From the NCBI GenBank assembly GCA_903859415.1, contig CAIOMN010000055.1, forward strand, positions 1-64,000: 64,000 bases of DNA. The letters run 5' to 3'. Under the pieces are notes generated by a model, which did not search any database, was not told the origin of the DNA, and saw only the letters and a program-made list of their open reading frames with translations. Positions 56,287-64,000 of this stretch are shown piece by piece. A program made the position numbers and the translations under genes. The first letter of the stretch is position 1. Every line of letters begins with the position of its first letter. This DNA is from an uncultured Methylococcaceae bacterium. Its GTDB lineage: Bacteria; Pseudomonadota; Gammaproteobacteria; Methylococcales; Methylomonadaceae.

Positions 56287-57135
56287 ATGAACCCGTCTAA
56301 AAAATCGGACCCTATTGATCCCTATACCTTGTTAAGAACAGCGCTGACGCTTTTTAAGAAAAAACCTGCCGAGTTGCAACCTGAGGAATTAACTCAAGCC
56401 CAAGTTCAGGCACTGAGTGAATTTAATATTGAAAAGCGCATTCTCAATTCGCCAGAAGCCGGCTTGGTGATTATTTCAGATCAAGAACTGGAATCTGCTT
56501 ATCAAGAAGTACATGATCGATATATCGATGAAGACTCATTCCTGATTGATCTGGATAAAAACGGTCTAAGCACTGAAAGTCTAAAAGCCGCTCTTTTGCG
56601 TCAAAGCCGGGTTAACGTTGTGATGGAATTGATTGCTTCTCGATCACCCACCATCAATGAAGTTGAAATCGGTATTTACTATCACTTACATACTGAGCAA
56701 TTTAATCGCCCGGAAATGCGAGAAGCCTGTCATATATTTATCAGTATTAATCCTGATTATCCTGAAAATACCCGCGAGGCTGCATTAACTCGCGCTCAGG
56801 AACTGTATGTCAAGTTACAAAAGAAGCCTTTTAAGTTTGCAGACCTGGCACTTAAACATTCAGAATGTCCAACGGCTTTACAAGGCGGTGTGCTGGGTGT
56901 TGTTCCCAGAGGCAAACTGTATCCAGAACTGGATGAGGTGCTTTTTAGCATGAAGGCCGGTGAAATCAGTCAGCCGGTTGAATCTGAAATAGGATTTCAT
57001 TTGGTACTCTGTAAGCAGATACAAAAAGCTGAAACCTTGTCCTTACAAAAAGCGACACCTAAAATACGTCAAATGATGAGTGACCGTTCACGACAAAAAT
57101 GTCAACGAGCCTGGTTAGCCAGTTTACCCAAGTAA
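56287..57135 (+). CDS. nifM: NifM, PpiC-type peptidyl-prolyl isomerase (start at 56287 preferred)
   Basis: C-terminal parvulin domain (HSECPTALQGGVLGVVPRGKLYPELDEVLFSMKAGEIS), position after nifZ. Confidence 0.92.
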   Translation: MNPSKKSDPIDPYTLLRTALTLFKKKPAELQPEELTQAQVQALSEFNIEKRILNSPEAGLVIISDQELESAYQEVHDRYIDEDSFLIDLDKNGLSTESLKAALLRQSRVNVVMELIASRSPTINEVEIGIYYHLHTEQFNRPEMREACHIFISINPDYPENTREAALTRAQELYVKLQKKPFKFADLALKHSECPTALQGGVLGVVPRGKLYPELDEVLFSMKAGEISQPVESEIGFHLVLCKQIQKAETLSLQKATPKIRQMMSDRSRQKCQRAWLASLPK

Positions 57136-57159
57136 CCCAAGTCATATAAGGAGTTATTC

Positions 57160-58434
57160 ATGAGTGATAAAGAAATTAAACACTGCTCGTTTTGTGGTAT
57201 AGCGCAATCACCCACGGTTCCCTTAATAGCCGGTAGTGAGGGGTTCATTTGCGGAGATTGCGTTATATTGGCCAATCAGGTGGTCAGCAACTGGAGCCGA
57301 AAGAAAGAACTCTCTGAAATGCAAGGGCCTTTGCCTATTCCCGCCAAAATCAAAGAGCACCTTGATCAATATATTATCGGTCAGGAACTGGCTAAACAAA
57401 TTCTGTCTGTGGCAGTGTATAACCATTACAAACGCCTCAAGCATGAAAGTGGGAATGCAGGGTTGGGCGTTTATGATAAGGATGTCGAGATCGGTAAATC
57501 CAATATATTACTGATCGGCCCTTCCGGTACGGGTAAAACTTTATTGGCCAGTACACTGGCTAAAATTGTGGGTGTTCCCTTTGTTATTGCAGATGCAACC
57601 ACGTTAACGCAAGCGGGTTATGTCGGTGATGACGTAGAAAATATTCTGGTCAGACTGCTGGATGTTGCAGAAGGGAATATGACTAACGCTGAATGGGGTA
57701 TCGTCTATATTGATGAAATCGACAAAATTGCCCGCAGTCCAGAACAACAAACCGGCACACGTGACGTATCAGGTGAAGGTGTTCAACAAGCCCTACTCCG
57801 TTTAGTTGAAGGCTCACATGTTAAAGTCTCAGGAAAAGGTCAGCGTAACAAAGACGGTGAAACAACTATTGATACCCGCAATATTCTATTCATTGCCGGT
57901 GGTTCATTTCCTGGGCTGGAGAAATATGTTGAAAAACGACTTATTCCGACCAACTCAGCCATCGGTTTCCATGCTGAAGTTAATAACCCGGAAGACAAAC
58001 CGACCCTTGAAGCATTATTGAACGCAACCCAGCCCAGCGACTTAAGGAAGTTTGGTCTGATTCCCGAGTTTATTGGACGTTTTCCAATATTAGCACCTTT
58101 AGAGCCTCTGGATACCGATGCCTTGATTCGGGTATTAACCGAACCTAAAAATGCTCTGGTTAGACAATATCAACAATTGTTTGCTTACGAAGATGTTGAA
58201 TTAAGCTTTGAACAGGATGCACTGATTGAAATTGCCAAAAAAGCCATTGAAAGAGAAACAGGTGCGCGTGGTTTAAGGAGTATCATGGAACAAACGTTGA
58301 GAAAAACCATGTTTGAAATCCCCTCCCGTGATGACGTTGAGCAATGCATCGTTGATGCAGACACCATCGTGGGCAATGGCGAAGTTAAAGTAATAAAAAA
58401 AGCTGAAGAAAAAATCAGGCAACTAGCCGGTTAA
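57160..58434 (+). CDS. clpX: ClpX-type AAA+ chaperone (nif-linked)
   Basis: N-terminal zinc finger CSFC...[33 protein letters not shown]. Confidence 0.95.
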   Translation: MSDKEIKHCSFCGIAQSPTVPLIAGSEGFICGDCVILANQVVSNWSRKKELSEMQGPLPIPAKIKEHLDQYIIGQELAKQILSVAVYNHYKRLKHESGNAGLGVYDKDVEIGKSNILLIGPSGTGKTLLASTLAKIVGVPFVIADATTLTQAGYVGDDVENILVRLLDVAEGNMTNAEWGIVYIDEIDKIARSPEQQTGTRDVSGEGVQQALLRLVEGSHVKVSGKGQRNKDGETTIDTRNILFIAGGSFPGLEKYVEKRLIPTNSAIGFHAEVNNPEDKPTLEALLNATQPSDLRKFGLIPEFIGRFPILAPLEPLDTDALIRVLTEPKNALVRQYQQLFAYEDVELSFEQDALIEIAKKAIERETGARGLRSIMEQTLRKTMFEIPSRDDVEQCIVDADTIVGNGEVKVIKKAEEKIRQLAG

Positions 58435-58473
58435 ACCAATCACAATCTATTGACTGCAGAATAAGAGAATTCT

Positions 58474-59088
58474 ATGACTACCGAAGAAAAAATCCACCAA
58501 CAATTGGCAACTAATCCAATCATACTTTATATGAAAGGTATACCCGCTAATCCACAATGTGGCTTCTCTGCAAAAGCAGTTGGCATTTTAAACGGCTTAA
58601 AAGTCCCCTTCGCTTATGTTAACGTTTTGGAAGCGCCTTTTATTCGCGAAAAGCTGCCAAAAATTTCACACTGGCCAACCTATCCACAACTATTCGTTAA
58701 TAGTGAACTGGTGGGCGGTTGCGATATTTTAGAAGAAATGTCTAATAACGGGAGCTTATTACCTTTACTAAATACCGCACTGCCTGAAAAAGCTGAACCT
58801 GAGAGTGAAACCCTTTCTAGTCAAGCTGTTGAACAACTGGTCAAAATCGGCATCCCCAATGCAAAAGTCATTATTGATGGCGCGGGTTGTGATTTATTAA
58901 TTACTGTTGTCAGTGACCAGTTTGCAGATCTCAGCTTAGTTAAGAAACAACAATTAGTGATGTCTACACTCACCGAACCCTTGGGCACAGGTAAGCTTCA
59001 TGCCGTCAGCATAAAAGCCTTTACGCCTGAGGAATGGCAAGCGTTATCACAAACTACCGCGCCCGGTCTTTTACAAATCCAACTTTAA
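58474..59088 (+). CDS. Monothiol glutaredoxin (CGFS)-BolA fusion protein
   Basis: ILYMKGIPANPQCGFSAKAV + LFVNSELVGGCDI; C-terminal BolA-like GAGCDLLITVVSDQFADLSLVKKQQLVMSTL...HAVSIKAFTPEEW. Confidence 0.85.
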   Translation: MTTEEKIHQQLATNPIILYMKGIPANPQCGFSAKAVGILNGLKVPFAYVNVLEAPFIREKLPKISHWPTYPQLFVNSELVGGCDILEEMSNNGSLLPLLNTALPEKAEPESETLSSQAVEQLVKIGIPNAKVIIDGAGCDLLITVVSDQFADLSLVKKQQLVMSTLTEPLGTGKLHAVSIKAFTPEEWQALSQTTAPGLLQIQL

Positions 59089-59114
59089 AATAACCCTTAC
59101 CAAGCGAGAACATT

Positions 59115-59654
59115 ATGGCTACCGTAGGTATATTTTTTGGAACTGACAGCGGCAATACTCGTCGTATTGCAAAAGATATTTCAACCACTTTAGGCCCTGA
59201 ACTAGCCGCCAAGCCTGTCAATATTCGTAATGCCGTTGTTGCAGACCTGCTGGCGTATGATACCTTGATCTTAGGGATTCCCACTTATGGTGATGGTCAA
59301 GTACCCGGTTTATCAACGGGTAATGTCACTGAAAGCTGGGAAGAGTTTTTACCGACTTTGATTGGCCACGACTTTACCGGTAAAACAGTCGCTATCTTTG
59401 GCTTAGGTAATCAAAAGGGTTATCCCGATGAGTTTATCGATGCGGTCTATTATTTATATGATCAATTCGATGCTTGTGGCGCAACACTCATTGGTGAATG
59501 GCCTACTGAGGGTTATAAGTTCAAAGCCTCTAAAGCCGAAGTTGATGGTAACTTTTTGGGTTTAGCACTGGATCAGGAAAATCAAAAAGAGTTAACCCCC
59601 GAAAGAGTAAGCGCTTGGCTAAAATCAATTGCAAGCGCTTGGGAAAATACTTAA
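59115..59654 (+). CDS. nifF: Flavodoxin NifF
   Basis: VGIFFGTDSGNTRRIAKDI, LGIPTYGDGQ; nif operon end. Confidence 0.92.
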   Translation: MATVGIFFGTDSGNTRRIAKDISTTLGPELAAKPVNIRNAVVADLLAYDTLILGIPTYGDGQVPGLSTGNVTESWEEFLPTLIGHDFTGKTVAIFGLGNQKGYPDEFIDAVYYLYDQFDACGATLIGEWPTEGYKFKASKAEVDGNFLGLALDQENQKELTPERVSAWLKSIASAWENT

Positions 59655-59673
59655 TAAGATTCAAATTAAGGAA

Positions 59674-60147
59674 CTAGGCAAACCCAGGTGGGTTCCATTC
59701 ATCCATCATCTTGATGCGTGCAGTATTAAGACCCACCGACATCAATGCTGCAAATTTCTTTAACAGTTCATAACCGAACTTCGGCTCTTCATTGCAGCGT
59801 GCCAGTATGGCAACGCCATCAAACTGGAGTAATTCAGAATCTTCTTCGGCTTTAGTTTGAAAATTCCATTTATAAGGTGATATCAGCCAAGACCATCCTA
59901 ATATCTGGTTTTCGTCTAAAGATTGGATCTCTAAAGTCGGGCCAATTATTGCTGGCATTTGTAAGGAAATACGCCCGCTGCGAACGACATAGAACTTGTC
60001 TGCAGTTTCGCCTTCTAAAAACAGGACTTCTCCTTTTTTGATCTCGACCGTACTTGAATAATCACAGAGAAATTTTAGAGCATCATCGCTGAACTCATAA
60101 AAAAACTCGTGGGTCGAAAGATACTCGGAAATTGATTGATTGTTCAT
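59674..60147 (-). CDS. Cyclic-nucleotide-binding (Crp N-terminal-like) domain protein; ORF opens at 60270
   Basis: EVLFLEGETADKFYVVRSGRISLQM; no HTH domain. Confidence 0.8.
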   Translation of the reverse strand: MNNQSISEYLSTHEFFYEFSDDALKFLCDYSSTVEIKKGEVLFLEGETADKFYVVRSGRISLQMPAIIGPTLEIQSLDENQILGWSWLISPYKWNFQTKAEEDSELLQFDGVAILARCNEEPKFGYELLKKFAALMSVGLNTARIKMMDEWNPPGFA

Positions 60148-60361
60148 ATAAGACCTCCACAAACCATTGGTTAGTATGGTGATGAGTATCGATTGTAACT
60201 CACTGTTTTTAAAAACGGAAGCAATTTGATTATAGATATCCATTAAAACCATATGGATTACAGTACTCATAATCTAAATCGGCATGAATTTAAAAAACGG
60301 GTTTGCTATACTTCCAGATTAGCTTGGTCATATTGATCAATATAACTTATAAAGGTCAAAA

Positions 60362-61111
60362 ATGATGTTCTTTCCGCTGATACTCCTCCTGCTCTTAGCT
60401 ATATTTGGCATTAGCCTTGAGATGAACCCAAATGCTCAAGTCTGGCAACTTTTTATTGGCTTTCATATCGCTGGATTGTCGGCAATGACTGTGGTATCGC
60501 TATGGGGCTTAAAACAGTTACCTAGCCAATTTGAGCGCTATGCATTTGTCTTTTTACAGTTGTTAGCCTTTCGGATTGCCTACTTCCCTATTGTCGTTTT
60601 TTCTGCAACGGTGGCATGTTACTCGGAGCTTTTCTTGTCACCTTTATCAATCAACCTACCAATAGAGATATTTCCAGCACTGTTTGTCAGTGCCGCCATT
60701 TTGTTTGCAATGATCGATGTTGTTTTATTTTGGGCGCTTAAAGGTAAAACAGTCTGTTACGCTTTGATTATTATCATGGGCACTCCAGCAGTGCTTATTT
60801 CATTTGCTGATTTAAACGATCTTACCTTTTTTCCCGACAATAACTGGGCTGATATCAATCCATTACCCAAGATCACGCAACCGCAAGCAAATCCTTATCA
60901 GTTGGCATTGACTTCAACAAACACCAGCCTAGGACAAAAAGTGATTGGTTTTGCCGGCAAGGTTCTATATGATTTTATTCCTCAAGCACCTTGGGGCCAA
61001 GCCGTTCAAGGGACACTTGAGCAAGCTTATCTAAAAAATCCTGAGGAAAATTCTCATGATCAGTTAAGGAACCACTATGCTGCATTTTTAGCGGCGCAAA
61101 GAGCTTTGTAA
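60362..61111 (+). CDS. Hypothetical multi-pass membrane protein
   Basis: Several hydrophobic helices; good start context. Confidence 0.6.
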   Translation: MMFFPLILLLLLAIFGISLEMNPNAQVWQLFIGFHIAGLSAMTVVSLWGLKQLPSQFERYAFVFLQLLAFRIAYFPIVVFSATVACYSELFLSPLSINLPIEIFPALFVSAAILFAMIDVVLFWALKGKTVCYALIIIMGTPAVLISFADLNDLTFFPDNNWADINPLPKITQPQANPYQLALTSTNTSLGQKVIGFAGKVLYDFIPQAPWGQAVQGTLEQAYLKNPEENSHDQLRNHYAAFLAAQRAL

Positions 61112-61153
61112 CGCATTGAAAGGTGCGGTCACTCGGTCAGCTCACTCATACCT

Positions 61154-61564
61154 TTGGATATTAAAATGACAACATCTACTCAACCCAACACTGCTACATC
61201 AAAAGTCACGTGTTTTCATGATGGCGAGTGTCCTCTCTGCAATCTTGAAATTAATGCAATGAAAAAACTGGATAAGGAGGGCAAGATTAATTGGGTGGAT
61301 ATTAGCAACGACGAGGAAGCCTTAGCTAAAGCGGGTTTAACCTATAAACAGACCATGGATCGGATGCATGTAATCGACGAAAATCAGCAATTGCAAACGG
61401 GCGTGCTTGGTTTTTTACAAATCTGGAAACAGTTGCCCTATTACCGACGCCTCGCCCAAGTTGTCGAAAATGCGCCATTACTATTGCCAGTGCTGGAGTT
61501 TTTCTATCGTATTTTCGCCCACTATCGTTTACCAATGACCGGTAAAAAGCGAATAAAGGAATAA
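61154..61564 (+). CDS. DCC-family thiol-disulfide oxidoreductase (DUF393)
   Basis: CFHDGECPLCNLEINAMKKLD motif. Confidence 0.85.
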   Translation: MDIKMTTSTQPNTATSKVTCFHDGECPLCNLEINAMKKLDKEGKINWVDISNDEEALAKAGLTYKQTMDRMHVIDENQQLQTGVLGFLQIWKQLPYYRRLAQVVENAPLLLPVLEFFYRIFAHYRLPMTGKKRIKE

Positions 61565-61724
61565 CACAGCCCCCTATTATTCATGAATAAGAAATATTAG
61601 TTATAATATCCCTGTTCTCTCTATTAATAATTAAGAGGAGCCTATACTCTAAAGTAGCGCTTTAACATAAGTGACAATGATGGAGTGTATGAGATTACAC
61701 AGAATTTTTTAATGGGCTTTAATT

Positions 61725-62144
61725 ATGTTTCATATTGTTTATATTAGCTCCGCTATCAAACCGTTTAGCGAAAGCGAACTAGTAGACTTGTTAATAACGT
61801 GTAGAGAAAGAAATAGCCAGAAAGGCATAACGGGAATGTTATTGTACAATGATGGCAACTTCATGCAGATTATTGAGGGTGAAGAAACGGCTGTAAAGGA
61901 GTTGTACGCTATCATAGGCCAAGATCCACGTCATAATGGACATATCTTACTTATCGAGGAACCGACTTCCGAATCTTTATTTGGAGAGTGGTCAATGGCG
62001 TTCCGCAATCTTACCGACCAAAACATTCAAAAGATTCCTGGGTTCAGTCGGTTTATGGATCGAGCATTAATCGCAGAAAACTTCAAAAAAGATCCAACTG
62101 GTTGCTTGGAATTAATGAAAATGTTCCGAGATGAAAGTCGGTGA
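61725..62144 (+). CDS. BLUF-domain blue-light sensor protein
   Basis: HIVYISSA (flavin Tyr), GITGMLLYNDGNFMQIIEGEE (Gln) motifs. Confidence 0.92.
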   Translation: MFHIVYISSAIKPFSESELVDLLITCRERNSQKGITGMLLYNDGNFMQIIEGEETAVKELYAIIGQDPRHNGHILLIEEPTSESLFGEWSMAFRNLTDQNIQKIPGFSRFMDRALIAENFKKDPTGCLELMKMFRDESR

Positions 62145-62288
62145 AAAGTTCGTACTTACAGTTACTTCAGTTGCTGTTACAGGTGTTTTACTGAGTGTTA
62201 CAGATTAAATCGCTGTTATTGCACGTTAAACATCTGTGTTTATGACATATGACCAGTTGTAACAGGTATAACAGCAACTAAAATACAT

Positions 62289-62581
62289 ATAATCGTTTGT
62301 ATAATAGGTGTAACAGCATTTGATACACCTATAATCGCGGTATAACAGGTGTAACAGTATTTGATACACCTATAATCGATGGTATAACAGGTGAATCAGT
62401 AACTGATACGTATATAATCGCAGCTATAACAGATGAATCAGTAACTGATACGTATATAATCGCAGCTATAACAGATGTAACAGCAACTGTTACACCTATA
62501 ATCGATGCTATAACAGGTGTAACAGTAACTGATACACCTATAATCACTGCTATAATAGATAAATCAGCATTTAAAACAGCT
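62289..62581. repeat. Tandem repeat array, 7 units of about 42 bp (one 41), each with an internal inverted repeat; degenerate flanks about 62160-62288 and 62582-62610
   Basis: Consensus ATAATCGATGCTATAACAGGTGTAACAGTAACTGATACACCT; AGGTGTA...TACACCT arms. Confidence 0.92.
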
Positions 62582-62730
62582 GTAATCTCTGTTTTAACTG
62601 ATTTAAAGCTTAATGATTAATATTTTATCGCTGCGCTATCGAATGTAAAACGTAGAATGTTAGGTTCAATCGAACGCTAGGTGCCTCCATAGTGTCTTTA
62701 TTTGTTATGTGCAATTTCATTTTGACTTAA

Positions 62731-63372
62731 TTAAAAGAAATCATCATCCATATCATCACCCAGTCTAACTAAGCTATCAAAGCCACCTTCACCACAGCTT
62801 TTCGTCAAGGTATTTAGAATTCGCTTAATATCAGCTTCGGATTCATAAGGGCCATTCACATAAAATGGTTTGCCCTCTCTACCATAGGTGTATTTTTCAG
62901 GGCTTACGCTGGCATCAATATCACCAAAGATATCATAGGCATTTTTATAATCAGGATGTGGCGCAAAGCCTAGCTCTTTTGAATACTTAATCAAGCCGTC
63001 CAGTAGTTTTTTAGCGCTGGTTAGATGTATCTTTTCAAATGCCCGATTAGCGGCTCTTGCCATTCCGGCTTTAATTTTATGTTCATACTCGTGTTCAGAC
63101 ATAACTAAAAACATGGCATCTTTGACACCCAGACAAAAGACATCAATAACAAATGCTCCAAAGGCAATATCTCCGCTCGGAGTGCGCTTTGCTACGACTA
63201 GCTCACCAATACCGGAAGTAAACAGATTGTCGGGAATTAAACACTCATGAATCGGATACTTGGCATAGGCTTTGGCTTTTGTCATGGATCTAGTTACTTT
63301 TTTAACAGTGACACTTCTTTTTTTCTTTTTCTTAGCTAGTTTTTTTTGTCGTTGTTGTTCTGATATTGCCAT
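62731..63372 (-). CDS. Hypothetical protein with Lys-rich N-terminus
   Basis: Long ORF with SD-like context; KKLAKKKKKRSVTVKK then ELVVAKRTPSGDIAFGAFVIDVFCLGVKDAMF. Confidence 0.65.
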   Translation of the reverse strand: MAISEQQRQKKLAKKKKKRSVTVKKVTRSMTKAKAYAKYPIHECLIPDNLFTSGIGELVVAKRTPSGDIAFGAFVIDVFCLGVKDAMFLVMSEHEYEHKIKAGMARAANRAFEKIHLTSAKKLLDGLIKYSKELGFAPHPDYKNAYDIFGDIDASVSPEKYTYGREGKPFYVNGPYESEADIKRILNTLTKSCGEGGFDSLVRLGDDMDDDFF

Positions 63373-63422
63373 CGTTTTATCCTTAATGAGTTAAATAAGC
63401 AAAGCAAGCTAAGTTGAGTATA

Positions 63423-64000
63423 TTATTTTATCACATTCCAATAACCGCCATTAGCCGGCCCATTTCTGGACAAACGCTGTTCAGCTTGCAGTTTTTTTAA
63501 GTTACGTTCAATAGAACGCTCTGTTACTCCAATTGATCTCGCTAATTCGGCAATCGTTATTAACGGATTATCTTGAACCAAGACCAGGATTTTCTCCGAC
63601 GTTTTTACCGACACTTTCTCCGACGTTTTTGCTAAGACTTCTGTCAGTGCATCAAGCAATGCTTGCAACATGAATTCAATAAACGGCGTCGAATTGGCTA
63701 GAATATCCGCATCAGACAGCGCTTTATAATAAGCTGTTTGCCGATCTCTAATAATAGATTCAACCGGCAAATAAGCTAATAACGGTTGCCACTGGCTTAA
63801 TATTAACGTTTGCCATAACCGCCCCATGCGACCGTTACCATCAGCAAACGGATGGATAAACTCAAACTCATAATGAAACACACAACTGGCTATTAAGGGA
63901 TGTACCGATTCTGATGCCAGCCAAGCCATTAAATCTGACATTAACGCAGAAACCCGACTGGCGGGTGGCGCCATGTGAACTAACGATTGGTTATTGTAAA
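63423..64000 (-). CDS. Fic family protein, C-terminal part (N-terminus beyond the window)
   Basis: FIHPFADGNGRMGRLWQTLIL Fic motif, C-terminal winged-helix; frame open to the window end (YNNQSLVHMAPPASRV). Confidence 0.92.
   Translation of the reverse strand, partial: YNNQSLVHMAPPASRVSALMSDLMAWLASESVHPLIASCVFHYEFEFIHPFADGNGRMGRLWQTLILSQWQPLLAYLPVESIIRDRQTAYYKALSDADILANSTPFIEFMLQALLDALTEVLAKTSEKVSVKTSEKILVLVQDNPLITIAELARSIGVTERSIERNLKKLQAEQRLSRNGPANGGYWNVIK

Noticed and set aside
62329-62547. 72-aa minus-strand ORF with 14-aa periodic sequence (IIGVSVTVTPVIAS...) inside the 42-bp array
   Set aside because: A by-product of a 42-bp (3-divisible) repeat; the 41-bp unit breaks the frame and no SD or convincing start is present
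62289-62581. CRISPR array
   Set aside because: No constant-repeat/variable-spacer alternation, whole units are similar, and no cas genes are in the window

Overview
The window is a gammaproteobacterial chromosome segment; gene content suggests a diazotroph, possibly a Methylococcales methanotroph (inference only). Most of it is housekeeping: leuS (3' part)-lptE-holA, rmlACDB, an EF-G paralog, recN/nadK, a CHASE-PAS-GAF-GGDEF-EAL regulator, asd, adk, sucA-sucB-lpd-like, tsaC/Sua5, dsbC, rseP-dxr-cdsA-uppS-frr-pyrH-tsf-rpsB, map-glnD, and glk plus a GH15/phosphorylase-kinase-like protein. A nitrogen-fixation accessory operon follows (iscA-nifU-nifS-nifV-smORF-cysE-orf-smORF-nifW-nifZ-nifM-clpX-Grx/BolA fusion-nifF), preceded by a consensus sigma-54 promoter and a NifA-type UAS. 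Accessory regions lie at about 14.0-15.5 kb (a truncated TIR-domain gene fused to other gene fragments, then a 21-bp tandem repeat array) and at about 61.7-64 kb (BLUF gene, 42-bp hairpin-forming tandem repeat array, Fic protein). The most striking observation is that the E3-like gene of the suc operon has lost both redox-active cysteines (CxxxxC -> HxxxxG) and the catalytic His (HAHPTLSE -> HARPTLSE) while keeping its FAD/NAD motifs, which suggests a pseudoenzyme in the 2-oxoglutarate dehydrogenase operon. All family calls come from reading the sequence; no searches were run.
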